A stretch of DNA of 64,000 bases from assembly GCA_009783025.1 (NCBI GenBank), contig WRHY01000001.1, positions 62,001 through 126,000 on the forward strand, in the 5' to 3' direction. Below are positions 31,922 to 41,185 of this stretch, in pieces. Each line of letters begins with the position of its first letter. Position 1 is the stretch's first letter. A model generated the notes under the pieces. The model worked only from the letters and a program-made list of their open reading frames with translations, did no database searches and was not told the DNA's origin. The stretch comes from Desulfovibrionaceae bacterium (GTDB taxonomy: Bacteria; Desulfobacterota; Desulfovibrionia; Desulfovibrionales; Desulfovibrionaceae). The position numbers and the translations under genes were made by a program.

Positions 31922-33123
31922 TGTCCAGTTAGCTCCAAATATCCTTCTTTGCTCCTCTCGGCGATTCTATGTGCAAAATCGGCAGCCGCCTCCTGTGCCT
32001 TAAGTAGGGTAGAAGGGTCCTGTAAAATCTTTACCACCTCAGTAGCCATCTTCGGGATATCCAACAGAGGGATTAGTCCATTATGTTCCGCTACGCAGAC
32101 AGTTTCAGACAGAGCATCTACATTAAAAGTAATTACAGGCAAACCCAGGTATTGTGCTTCAAAAATCGCCATGCCATAGCTTTCAGCCATTGTAGGAGAA
32201 AGACATAAAGCACAGGATTTCGCATAAGCCAAGTTTGTCTCGTACGGTTGATTTCCAGGCATAAAAACATATTTTATTTGTAGTGCAAGTTCTAATTCTT
32301 TTCGTAATACATGACTCTGATGGCCTGAAATGTAAAAAACTACATTAGGAAATAAAGATCGAATCATCAATATGAGAGACAAAATATACCTTTCTCCTTT
32401 CATTCCTAAGCCACCTGATGGAATATATATAACTGGCATATTCTCAGAAAAGCCCAATTCATGAGCAACAGATTTGAGCATGGATTTGCTCTTTGTTAAC
32501 ACATCAATATTTGCCAGATTGGGAACACACTTGATAACACCTGTAAAATTATATGTCTTTTTAAATTCATCCAGCATATACTGAGAAGGGCAAATAACCT
32601 CATCAACAATAGCGAGAGCTTTTTGACAAAGTTTTATGGCAATATTGATGTCACGAATTGATGCTGGAGATTCCCACATTAGAGTACTATTGAAACGCGC
32701 CGGATTATGGTGTTCTATTAAATAAACTTTACAATTATCTGGTTTATCAAGAAAAGCTCCAGGCGCGCAACGATCGGGAATTATAAGTACGTCAGGTTTA
32801 AACTTTTTAAGATGTCTGTTTATTCTCAAGCTGCCTAAAATTCCTACAGCTATGTTACTCAATTGGTGTGTGGTTGTATTAGGCTCTAAAATGCGAAAAT
32901 ATAGCCAAATAATCCTGTCTATTAGACTACGAAGTTTTGATGGAGAGCCGAGCCTGCGGATATCTGGTGGATCTGTGGAGAGTTTGCGGAAATCAAAAAA
33001 AGTATAAAGGATTACATCATATCCTTTTTTTTTATAAAGTTCGTAAAGCATGTGATGCATTACACCAATGCTATCATTTGTATTAGGCGGAGCAGAAGGT
33101 GATAATATAGCAATTTTTTTCAT
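31918..33123 (-). CDS. Glycosyltransferase, GT4-like
   Basis: This 401-residue protein has a GT-B layout. The N-terminus reads KIAILSPSAPPNTNDSIGVMHHMLYEL. The C-terminal domain has IYIPSGGLGMKGERYIL and LCLSPTMAESYGMAIFEAQYLGLPVITFNVDALSE, with the EAQYLG helix as the donor-binding E-x7-E region. The DNA is clearly more AT-rich than the genes around 26-31 kb, which suggests acquisition from a different source. It overlaps both neighbours by four bases (ATGA), as expected for an operon gene. Confidence 0.85.
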   Translation of the reverse strand: MKKIAILSPSAPPNTNDSIGVMHHMLYELYKKKGYDVILYTFFDFRKLSTDPPDIRRLGSPSKLRSLIDRIIWLYFRILEPNTTTHQLSNIAVGILGSLRINRHLKKFKPDVLIIPDRCAPGAFLDKPDNCKVYLIEHHNPARFNSTLMWESPASIRDINIAIKLCQKALAIVDEVICPSQYMLDEFKKTYNFTGVIKCVPNLANIDVLTKSKSMLKSVAHELGFSENMPVIYIPSGGLGMKGERYILSLILMIRSLFPNVVFYISGHQSHVLRKELELALQIKYVFMPGNQPYETNLAYAKSCALCLSPTMAESYGMAIFEAQYLGLPVITFNVDALSETVCVAEHNGLIPLLDIPKMATEVVKILQDPSTLLKAQEAAADFAHRIAERSKEGYLELTGQ

Positions 33124-34058
33124 TTTTTATCCTCATTATCTCTTGCGCATTTTCTTAGCCAAATACTTCCGCCCGGATTTTTGGCAAAATGAGGTATTTT
33201 ATTAGCAATATTTTTATGTATTTTTCCGAAATAATCATTAAAAAAAACGATTTCATATTCAGAATTATTAGTCAAAAGCGCCCTCAAGCCGTATAACTCA
33301 TTCCATGACCTGCTATATTTTCTATTCTCAAAAATCCAACTCTTTGGATACTCAAATGGCCAAAATATATCGTGAAAGTGGACAAAAACACCTGGTTTTA
33401 TCATCGGCATAATTGTAAAAAACTCATGCATTACATCACTGCCTGTTTTCATAATATGCGTAGAGTCAATGAATAAAAAATCATTTTCTTGTAATTGTTT
33501 AAAATATGATAGGTCAACATTTTGAATTTTTTCTGCAATTATAGTGACATTTTTTTGAGCGCATTTTGGAAGTACCGCATAAAGTAAATCCGGATATGGC
33601 TCAATATATATTATTTCTATTGGTGATGACAAAAATTTTGATGTATCAAAAATGCACGCAGACGAAAACCCAGATCCAATTTCAATTATTCTTTTAGGCT
33701 TGAAATGCCTTATCATAGAATGCAGAATTAAACCATCACCATAAACAAATGATCCGTTATCTAAATAGTACGTGTATTCATCCGAAGAGTGTTCGCTAAA
33801 AGGGTAATTTTCAATATATTCTGAAAATTGAACCCAAAGATCATTCATTTTTTCACCATCTATATCAATTCCATCAAGTGAGCTGACAGAGGACTGTGCA
33901 TCATAAAAATCTTTAAACGTTGTAGTCAATTCATCTGCAACGACCATGGGGGAATAAAAATGATCAAGTGGAACAAAAAAATCTGACGAATCAATTTCCT
34001 GATTCGATCGCACGTATTGATTTACTATTTTTTTACATTTTTGCAATAATCTTTTCAA
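33120..34058 (-). CDS. Class I methyltransferase (Methyltransf_24 type)
   Basis: The 312-residue protein has motif I RIIEIGSGFSSACIFD, motif II IIYIEPYPDLL, and NDFLFIDSTHIMKTGSDVMHEFFTIMPMIKPGVFVHFHDI, the arrangement of the Methyltransf_24 family found in sugar and cephalosporin hydroxylase-like enzymes. The start codon is probably TTG with GGAGGAG four bases before it. The DNA is strongly AT-rich, about one-third GC by eye, unlike the host-like ~60%. Substrate unknown. Together with the neighbours on either side it forms the most AT-rich part of the operon. Confidence 0.8.
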   Translation of the reverse strand: MKRLLQKCKKIVNQYVRSNQEIDSSDFFVPLDHFYSPMVVADELTTTFKDFYDAQSSVSSLDGIDIDGEKMNDLWVQFSEYIENYPFSEHSSDEYTYYLDNGSFVYGDGLILHSMIRHFKPKRIIEIGSGFSSACIFDTSKFLSSPIEIIYIEPYPDLLYAVLPKCAQKNVTIIAEKIQNVDLSYFKQLQENDFLFIDSTHIMKTGSDVMHEFFTIMPMIKPGVFVHFHDIFWPFEYPKSWIFENRKYSRSWNELYGLRALLTNNSEYEIVFFNDYFGKIHKNIANKIPHFAKNPGGSIWLRKCARDNEDKK

Positions 34059-34091
34059 AATACTCCTCCGATAGTCCTCAAAACAAACAGC

Positions 34092-34934
34092 CTATACCAA
34101 GCGTGACCAAAATCGAGGGCTTCTTTTCCACACCCAGTTGATCTGGTCCGCCATATATGCAGCCTTACGTTTTCCAATTATTTTTGATATGTTTTTCCAC
34201 AGCCAGTAATAACACAATGTTTTTGGCCCAACAAAGCCTTCTTGAAACTCTGGAAAGTATTTTTTAACAACCTGCCTTGCTTCGATTATTGTGTCATAGC
34301 AATGCTCTAAACTACTACTCAACCCTCCGGCAATCATCCTTGTTATAGGGCGCTCATAAGCTAAAAAATTGTCATAAGTCAAAGTGCACGCAACAAAATC
34401 ATAATCTCCAGCTATCCGGAACCCAGGATCAAAAGCATGTGTATTGAACAATGCGCGGCGATGAAAAGTAGCAGGATGGGGCAAAGGCATGCCACGAACC
34501 CTTTTCGCCCAAGCTTCTTCTTTGCTGGGAAAAACACGTTCCAATAGCGCCCCGTCAGGATAATAAAGTTCTAACGGCGTATACACATACATAATCCCTT
34601 CTGGGACATTCTTTAAAAAAGAAACAGCATCATTCAATGCTGTCTCATCTTTTAGCGTGTCTCCAGCTCCAAGGAATAATATCCATTCGCCATTTGCCCT
34701 TTTTAACGCTTTGTTCCAGGCATCATATACTCCGCAATCTTGTTCAGATACAACAGAATATATCAATGATGAACGCCGCAAAGTTTCATTGACAGCGACT
34801 AGGCTGCCATCGGAAGAATTTGCGTCTTGAATAACAATCTCAATTTGTTTGTATGATTGTGAAATAATGCTTGAGAAAGTGTCAGAAAGACTTTGCTGTA
34901 CATTTTTTGTCGCAACTACTATAGTGAAAAGCAT
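34092..34934 (-). CDS. Glycosyltransferase family 2
   Basis: This 280-residue enzyme has the GT2 start LFTIVVATKNVQQSLSDTFSSIISQSYKQIEIVIQDANSSDGS and the donor-site region DAWNKALKRANGEWILFLGAGDTL. In that last motif GAGD replaces the usual acidic NADD-like string, which is a common variant in WbbD/WcaA-like enzymes. The segment GMPLPHPATFHRRALF fits the acceptor part. It is cytoplasmic and probably extends the lipid-linked glycan. AT-rich DNA. The start shares one base with the stop of the transglutaminase-like gene (TAATG). Confidence 0.88.
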   Translation of the reverse strand: MLFTIVVATKNVQQSLSDTFSSIISQSYKQIEIVIQDANSSDGSLVAVNETLRRSSLIYSVVSEQDCGVYDAWNKALKRANGEWILFLGAGDTLKDETALNDAVSFLKNVPEGIMYVYTPLELYYPDGALLERVFPSKEEAWAKRVRGMPLPHPATFHRRALFNTHAFDPGFRIAGDYDFVACTLTYDNFLAYERPITRMIAGGLSSSLEHCYDTIIEARQVVKKYFPEFQEGFVGPKTLCYYWLWKNISKIIGKRKAAYMADQINWVWKRSPRFWSRLV

Positions 34935-36082
34935 TACATCCTATCCTGAATCGAGCGATTCATGTTTTTAAATATATGCACACCATTTTGATATTGATTA
35001 ATTTCATCAAAGCCATAAAATTTGAGCAACTGTGTCGTATCAAGTATATGTTGCAATGGAAAACCAGATGCAAATCCAGGAAATGCTTCTTTCGAATGCT
35101 TAATATTTAAAGGATAATGGATGTCTGTATTTGATCGCATTATAAGTTCGATTCCATGATCTAATTCGTATTCGAACGATTTAATATAACGAGCAATGGT
35201 TTCCTGCTGAGATACATTTATATCGTTGAGCTTCAGGTTGTTGCCTGAAAATTGACTTATGCCGGGGTCCACGTAATAGAATCGATAGGGCATACTACGG
35301 ATACCGCCTAGGGATTTCAAAAACTTCGTGCGATCATCCAACTGCATGTCTAAAAGCTGCTGCAACACCCCACCCTGATTGTGCGGATTGCGCATTAGCA
35401 TGATCACGTTTGTAGTAGCATCAAGAAGGTAGGCGGTATTCTCTTTGGGGTCATAGGCCTCGACTAAAGCATGACCCGGAAGTGAAGGAGTAAAATGAGT
35501 AATTCTGGCCGTAGCAATTCCAAAGGTATCAGCGACCATCATAAGGCGCGCGGCATGATCAACGCAATTACCTTGAGGAGCAAACAACAATATTTCCGTC
35601 TCAAGAGGAAGGTAGCCGCGTACAGAATATGTTGGCATATTGCCATGTACCCTGGCGGTCAGGTAAAAAACTAGGGCTTCTCGCTCTGTTAAATCAGGAT
35701 GAAAATCCAGAATAAGCTGCTTGTCTTGCGCAAAATCCTCCGTCAGCCGGGCCAAAAGAGCTTGACGCCAGTCTTTGGGCTGAGGGAGTTGATCCAGCGG
35801 CATAAGCGGACGGCGTATGCTTTCCAGAAAGCGTTCCGCCTGAGCCTCTTGCTGCGGCTGAAAGGGCGGAGATGATACCGGGAAAGCGCTGTTCGGTGTA
35901 TTGTTTGCCTGGAGGTTAACGCCTTTATAATAAGCGGAAATTTCCAGGCGGGTGTGTGCGAGCATTGCCAGGCAGGGAATCAGGGCAAGCAGCCACCAAC
36001 GGTTTTTACGCCCCAGCCACAGCAGAGGCAACAAGAAGAGGGCTGACGTCAAGAGTAACAGCCAATATGCATGAACAATCAT
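34934..36082 (-). CDS. Membrane-anchored transglutaminase-like protein
   Basis: I do not recognise a named family, but the fold class is visible. The protein (382 residues from ATG 36082) has two membrane segments (about 3-21 and 27-44) and then a large domain that should face the periplasm. In it GNCVDHAARLMMVADTFGI, PGHALVEAYD and YLLDATTN give a transglutaminase-like triad of Cys173, His204 and Asp221. Such domains hydrolyse, transfer or form amide bonds. The start overlaps the asnB stop as ATGA; a start five codons earlier is also open. The 3' half is AT-rich. Placement directly after an asparagine-synthase-like gene suggests a shared pathway on amide groups, which is inference. Confidence 0.75.
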   Translation of the reverse strand: MIVHAYWLLLLTSALFLLPLLWLGRKNRWWLLALIPCLAMLAHTRLEISAYYKGVNLQANNTPNSAFPVSSPPFQPQQEAQAERFLESIRRPLMPLDQLPQPKDWRQALLARLTEDFAQDKQLILDFHPDLTEREALVFYLTARVHGNMPTYSVRGYLPLETEILLFAPQGNCVDHAARLMMVADTFGIATARITHFTPSLPGHALVEAYDPKENTAYLLDATTNVIMLMRNPHNQGGVLQQLLDMQLDDRTKFLKSLGGIRSMPYRFYYVDPGISQFSGNNLKLNDINVSQQETIARYIKSFEYELDHGIELIMRSNTDIHYPLNIKHSKEAFPGFASGFPLQHILDTTQLLKFYGFDEINQYQNGVHIFKNMNRSIQDRM

Positions 36083-37944
36083 AGACCGCTCACCCAACTT
36101 TCCAGTAACACCAGCTTGTACGCTACAAACAAATTATTCCAGGACGTTCCTTTTTTGTGCAAAATATCATGTATGGTTGCCGTTTCCAGAATGCCCTGTT
36201 TTTCAAGTTGCCCATCGCGTAAGGTATCGCCATAGCGCTCCACCGCACTGTTCAGCCATTCCCACACCGGTGGCTGGAAGCCGCGCTTGGGCCGGACCAG
36301 CACGTCATCGGGCAAAGTACCTTTGAGCGCGGCCCGCAGCCAGGCTTTTTGCCCCAGATGATGGTCAGGCGTCTGGCGACGCAGGGTCATAATTAGCTCT
36401 ATAAGATTGGGGTCCAAGAAGGGCAGACGGGTTTCCACCCCCACCCCCATGCTGACCCGATCGCCCAGATTCAGGCAAGCCGCCAGCCAGGTATCGAAGA
36501 GCAGGCGTATTACCGCCGCAGGTGCCTGTTCTTTGGCGCGTGGCCCGATATCCGTCGGCCGGTAGGCATTGAGGCGAGGCAAATCGCGCATGGCAGGGCC
36601 GTATATGGCTGGAAAACGCATTTTAGCATGGCTGAAATCGGGTGTTAAATCATAAAAATGTAAAAATCCCGCCGGGGTGGTCAGATCCATAACCTCACAT
36701 GGGGCCATACGGCGGCGCAGGCGAGTTGGCAAAACCGCTTTTGCCAGGCGTTGCCATATTCCAGGAGCGGCGGGTAGAGCTTGATTGAGTCGTGCCGCCT
36801 GCGCCACCCAGTCGTATCCCCAGAACAGTTCGTCGCCGCCAAGGCCCCCAAGCAGCACTTTTATGCCCATATCCCTGGCGGCCTTGGGCACAGTATAGTG
36901 GCCGAAGGCGGCAGGGTCGGCAATAGGTTCATCCATTACCCTGACCAGTTCGGGGAAAAAATCCACAAACTGGTCAATCGGTATTTCCACTTCGTGAAAA
37001 ATCATGCCCAACGTTTTAGCCAGGGCCTTGGCCTGCTCGCGTTCGTCATAGGGAGGCCGGCCGGGATACCCCACACTGAAGGCATGCATGGGTTCGGGAT
37101 AGTTCTTTTGCGCCAGCGCGGCGATGGCCCCGGAGTCGATGCCGCCGGAAAGAGCCACGCCCACCGGCACATCCGCGTGCAATGCAAGTGTAATGGATTC
37201 TTCCAAGGCTTCCCGGATGCACTGCAAAATACCGGGTGTGTCCGTAGGCAGGCCGTTTATGGATGGTGTATCTTCCACACACCAGTACCGTTCCGGTTCA
37301 TCCTGGAACTGGTCTTTGGACAGGGTCAGAGTATGGGCGGCGGGGAGTTTGCGTACACCCTGAAGCAAGGTGAAAGGCTCCGGCGTGTATTGATAATGCA
37401 GGTACATGTCCACAACCGCCGGGTCGAGCGCGGGCCTGCATGGCAAAAGCGGCACCAGAGCCTTTATCTCAGAGGCGAAGATAAAGCGTTCCGCATCGCG
37501 GTAATATATCAGAGGGCGTTCACCACAGCGGTCACGGGCCAGGAATAGGATTTCTTCCAGCGTGTCCCATATGGCCAAGGCGAACATGCCGCGAAAATGC
37601 TTTATGCAGCTTTTGCCCCAATGACGGTACGCTTCCAGTATCACTTCCGTATCGGAGCGGGTGGCGAATCTGGTTCCGGCCGCTTCCAATTGCGAGCGCA
37701 GTTCCGGGTGGTTATAGATCGCGCCATTGTGGACTATGGCATAACGGCCATCATGGGAGCGCATGGGCTGCGTAGCCTGCCCGGAGAGGTCGAGAACAGC
37801 AAGACGGGTGTGCCCAAGGCTGATGCGGCTGTCATGGTAGAAGCCCTCACCGTCCGGCCCGCGATGGCGTAAGGGAACCAAATCAGGCTCTACAAAATGG
37901 GTAACGTTACCGCTATATCGTAAGGTGCCGATGATGCCGCTCAT
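36079..37944 (-). CDS. asnB: Asparagine-synthase-like protein lacking the glutaminase Cys
   Basis: The 621-residue protein has the two-domain layout of glutamine-dependent asparagine synthase. The N-terminal amidotransferase domain has LRHRGPDGEGF, NGAIYNHPELR and SDTEVIL for glutamine binding. The synthetase domain has the PP-loop SGGIDSG at about 266-272 and GLGGDELFWGYDW. The normal start is Met-Cys-Gly, with Cys as nucleophile after Met removal; here it is Met-Ser-Gly (codon AGC). Glutamine hydrolysis should be lost or very weak, so it may use free ammonia or amidate a different substrate. Relatives in glycan clusters are thought to amidate uronic acids or act in protein modification. No better start upstream restores a Cys. 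Confidence 0.9.
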   Translation of the reverse strand: MSGIIGTLRYSGNVTHFVEPDLVPLRHRGPDGEGFYHDSRISLGHTRLAVLDLSGQATQPMRSHDGRYAIVHNGAIYNHPELRSQLEAAGTRFATRSDTEVILEAYRHWGKSCIKHFRGMFALAIWDTLEEILFLARDRCGERPLIYYRDAERFIFASEIKALVPLLPCRPALDPAVVDMYLHYQYTPEPFTLLQGVRKLPAAHTLTLSKDQFQDEPERYWCVEDTPSINGLPTDTPGILQCIREALEESITLALHADVPVGVALSGGIDSGAIAALAQKNYPEPMHAFSVGYPGRPPYDEREQAKALAKTLGMIFHEVEIPIDQFVDFFPELVRVMDEPIADPAAFGHYTVPKAARDMGIKVLLGGLGGDELFWGYDWVAQAARLNQALPAAPGIWQRLAKAVLPTRLRRRMAPCEVMDLTTPAGFLHFYDLTPDFSHAKMRFPAIYGPAMRDLPRLNAYRPTDIGPRAKEQAPAAVIRLLFDTWLAACLNLGDRVSMGVGVETRLPFLDPNLIELIMTLRRQTPDHHLGQKAWLRAALKGTLPDDVLVRPKRGFQPPVWEWLNSAVERYGDTLRDGQLEKQGILETATIHDILHKKGTSWNNLFVAYKLVLLESWVSGL

Positions 37945-37966
37945 TTGTAATGTGTGCCTTATTACT

Positions 37967-38836
37967 TTATTGTCGTTGTAAAATTACTGTCTGCGCTAGT
38001 TTGGAGATGGGAACATACCCGCGTTCACGCAAAAATATGATGGCCGGAGCATGCATGATTTCGATCAATTGTGTGCCCAGAATCTCCAATACCAAATATC
38101 GCGGAGCATATTTTTCCCAGTTGTTGGATCTGAGTACACCCATTTCCTCGCCTTCCACATCAATGCTCATCAAATCGATGTTCATGCCTGGCGGCAGATG
38201 CCCATCCAAGATATCCGCCAATGGCCTTGGAGTGACATCCCGCGTCCCCAATCGTTCCCAGCCGGCCTGAATATAAGATTCTGCAAGGGAGGCATCAAAA
38301 GTATTCAATGCCGGTTCTTTGAACATATGGAACGCCATAGGTTCAACCGTATCAGAAACCGCAGTCTCAATATTGATATCTTCCGGCCGCCACTGAGCAA
38401 ACACGGCCATGCTGCCGGGCGTTGCGTCAATATTTATGCCCCGCCAGCCCCTGCGGTATAAGGCATAGGTATTGGAAAAACGGGTGGGGTGATGGGCTCC
38501 CACATCCACGAAAAAGCCGTTTTCCTGTTCGCTCAACATACGCTCCAGAATAATATCCTCCCCCTCCTGGCCGTGGTGCAGGACGGCATTGGCCGCGTAT
38601 GCCAGATAACCTGCTTCTTGGTTAGTAATGTTACGCTGGTGGAGAGTTTCGGCCAGAAGCGGCAAGAGGACATCAGCATAAGAATGCATAAAAGCGTTTG
38701 CGTGATTTTTGGACACCTCGGCAATCAGCTCATCAGCATGATGTTGCGAAAGCTCATTGAGCAGATGAGTCCGGATAATCTCTTTGCTGCAAGCTAGGAG
38801 AATCAGCCGCTTCAATAGTTTTTTTATAATATTCAT
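37967..38836 (-). CDS. FkbM-family methyltransferase
   Basis: This 289-residue protein has an N-terminal helical part (1-95) and then an FkbM (Methyltransf_21) domain. Motifs are ENGFFVDVGAHHPTRFSNTYALYRRGWRGINIDATPGS for SAM binding and MNIDLMSIDVEGEEMGVLRSNNWEKYAPRYLVLEI, both typical. Family members O-methylate sugars or polyketides, often in capsule and O-antigen clusters. It lies 22 bases upstream of asnB in transcription order and 33 after the heparinase-fold gene. Confidence 0.9.
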   Translation of the reverse strand: MNIIKKLLKRLILLACSKEIIRTHLLNELSQHHADELIAEVSKNHANAFMHSYADVLLPLLAETLHQRNITNQEAGYLAYAANAVLHHGQEGEDIILERMLSEQENGFFVDVGAHHPTRFSNTYALYRRGWRGINIDATPGSMAVFAQWRPEDINIETAVSDTVEPMAFHMFKEPALNTFDASLAESYIQAGWERLGTRDVTPRPLADILDGHLPPGMNIDLMSIDVEGEEMGVLRSNNWEKYAPRYLVLEILGTQLIEIMHAPAIIFLRERGYVPISKLAQTVILQRQ

Positions 38837-38869
38837 ATGGGAAAATAGTGTTTAATATTCACCATCAGT

Positions 38870-41185
38870 TCATATTTTTTTGACAAAAATTTTTGTGTTT
38901 AGTTTATGCGCATCGCATTGATTGCTTTGAATAGCAATATGATAAATATCTGAATGATTGAAGTGTAAATTATCTTTTTTTACGTACACTTCTGAAGACC
39001 AAGGCGCGTCAACGGAAACACGTGAATTTTTGGTAAAAAAAGTGACCTGATTATTTTCAACTTTTGGCTCAAATGTTGAATGTAAATGAAATGCGACATT
39101 GAGTGGATGATGACATCTTATAATATCGTTAATTGAAAGAAAGTTATCAGAATCACTTTTTATTGTTCTAGTATAAGATGAGAAATATTCACCCCACGCT
39201 GCGGAGCAATCAATCCCTATCGTAAGCTTATCCCATGACTTATGTGCATATGGGGTCATATTTTTTATTGGATAAATTTGATTCATAAAAATATTATCTA
39301 CTACTGGAGTTATGCAGTTATGCATATATGTTAATTGTAGCAGTCCTGCCTGAGTATACCAATACTCAATCATTCCTGGGTCTTCAAAAATTCTTTCCCC
39401 GTTGACTTCTAGCACAAAAGAGCCAACATCCAGATGAGAGTGTGAGGCTCCTGCTTCAGCGCCATTGAGCCATAAGTGAGTAAGAGAATTGTTCTTCGTG
39501 AACAAGACGCTGACTTTTCCTCCATTCGCCAATCTGGAAATCGTCGGCAGCTTTTGTTCCAACTCAACCGGCTCAGGCGGCCCATAGACCATGCCGATAA
39601 GCCCCCCGCTTTTGGCCAACGTGCCGGAGTGTTTGTAAACATTGCCGGAGTCCAGGCTCGTCCGGAGAATTCCCGCAAAAAAAGAACGCGGGAAAAGCCT
39701 GGCCAGAACAGGTACAATATCGCCGCTCCAATCATCCATTCGACTGTCGCCAGAGGGAATGAACTTGCCGGGTCCGGTGATTGATGCCATAGCGTGGGCA
39801 TATTGTTCTGCATTCTTAAAAAGTTTTTTCAAGACGCCTTCCCAGCTCTTGCCGCGTGCCCGGCACCAGGCAATGACAGCCCAAATCAAGGCGGTTGCCG
39901 TCTGAGAATAATAAGCGGCCCCCTCCGGTACAGAGCCGTCTGGCCGGATGTAGTTTTTAGCATTAGAAAGCATTTCAGTATAAGCCAAGTCCACATACGG
40001 GCGCATGCGAGGCAGGTGCGACTCTAGCATGAGGCCGGCTAAAATGCATGCACGATTAAAAACGATCCCCTGGTTCATGTTATGCATATGCTCATTACTC
40101 AGCAAATCGTAACGCACGAAAGCTATCCCGCGAGTCCATAATGCGCTCTGAATCAATTGTATGATGTTCGGCTTGAGCGCGTAATAAAACCAATCATATA
40201 AAATAGCGATGCTTGTCGTCGTCATCTCTTCCAAAAACGCCCGTGAGCTCCAGGGATCGGAGGCGGAACGTTCATATCCTGAATAACGCCAATGCATAGT
40301 ATGCACCATGCACATAAGATAACGTAGAGCGTGTTCAATATATTCCTGATTATTTTTTACAAGCCCAACAAAGCCCAGAACCAAAGCTTCCCAATGATAG
40401 GAGGTCTGGCCAGCGACGAATGTTCTCGAATAGCGCGCATCAGATGTAGGCAAATACGCTCCGAAACGTTCTTCGGGGATTTTGTCGAAAAAAGCTGCGG
40501 CCTCTTTTTCCAGCAAGGTAAAATGGCCACGCCAGCCAGCCGATTGCGCTTTAACGCGAACAGCGTCCAAATCGCGCTCGGAAAAGGCAAGTCCACGCAA
40601 GAAACGTAAAGGCCCCCTTTTCTCAATTGGAATAAGCCAGGGGGTCCAATCAAACGAACGTCTGGCATTTATGTTGCTGACAACCTGTTCGTGAACCGCG
40701 CTCCGGAGTCCAAGCCAAGAAATTTGCATAACATCGTTACTGAAAGGAGGAACAATCAAATGTATATGAATGCCTGTCAAAACACTTATTTGTTTATGGT
40801 CAAGCTCAAACGTATCACCGTAGGGGAAAATATATTCAAAATGTCCCCCTGTGCCTTTCATAACTTGCGTTTTCCCTGCAATATTTTCTTCAATAAAAAA
40901 TTCTAAAAAAAATGAACAATTATCTGGCATATTGCAGCGGAAAATAATGTTATCATAACCAGAGATATCAATATTCCCTTTGATATTTATAGTAATTAAT
41001 TTTTCTGCACTAAATTGATTATCCCAAAAAACAGTTCCCCAACACCAGTCTTGCCTATAGGATGATAAAAAGCCGTCGTTGCTTTTTACAGTTATTTCAA
41101 ATAAATCCATCATCCATTGTGAATAAAGTGGCACCACGATGCATTCAAGAGCGTTATCATCAAGAGGAAGTTTATACGTTGACAT
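38870..41185 (-). CDS. Heparinase II/III-like protein
   Basis: The 771-residue protein has an N-terminal beta-rich part (1-190), an alpha-toroid with tracts such as RYLMCMVHTMHWRYSGYERSASDPWSSRAFLEE and a C-terminal beta domain with GASHSHLDVGSFVLEVNGERIFEDPGM. The last matches heparinase II/III, where a His and nearby residues form the active site for beta-elimination of uronate-containing polysaccharides. No signal peptide or membrane segment is visible at the N-terminus, which is odd for a lyase. It could act in the cytoplasm or leave the cell by another route. It overlaps wzt by 14 bases. The first and last thirds are AT-rich while the middle is more GC-balanced. Confidence 0.8.
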   Translation of the reverse strand: MSTYKLPLDDNALECIVVPLYSQWMMDLFEITVKSNDGFLSSYRQDWCWGTVFWDNQFSAEKLITINIKGNIDISGYDNIIFRCNMPDNCSFFLEFFIEENIAGKTQVMKGTGGHFEYIFPYGDTFELDHKQISVLTGIHIHLIVPPFSNDVMQISWLGLRSAVHEQVVSNINARRSFDWTPWLIPIEKRGPLRFLRGLAFSERDLDAVRVKAQSAGWRGHFTLLEKEAAAFFDKIPEERFGAYLPTSDARYSRTFVAGQTSYHWEALVLGFVGLVKNNQEYIEHALRYLMCMVHTMHWRYSGYERSASDPWSSRAFLEEMTTTSIAILYDWFYYALKPNIIQLIQSALWTRGIAFVRYDLLSNEHMHNMNQGIVFNRACILAGLMLESHLPRMRPYVDLAYTEMLSNAKNYIRPDGSVPEGAAYYSQTATALIWAVIAWCRARGKSWEGVLKKLFKNAEQYAHAMASITGPGKFIPSGDSRMDDWSGDIVPVLARLFPRSFFAGILRTSLDSGNVYKHSGTLAKSGGLIGMVYGPPEPVELEQKLPTISRLANGGKVSVLFTKNNSLTHLWLNGAEAGASHSHLDVGSFVLEVNGERIFEDPGMIEYWYTQAGLLQLTYMHNCITPVVDNIFMNQIYPIKNMTPYAHKSWDKLTIGIDCSAAWGEYFSSYTRTIKSDSDNFLSINDIIRCHHPLNVAFHLHSTFEPKVENNQVTFFTKNSRVSVDAPWSSEVYVKKDNLHFNHSDIYHIAIQSNQCDAHKLNTKIFVKKI

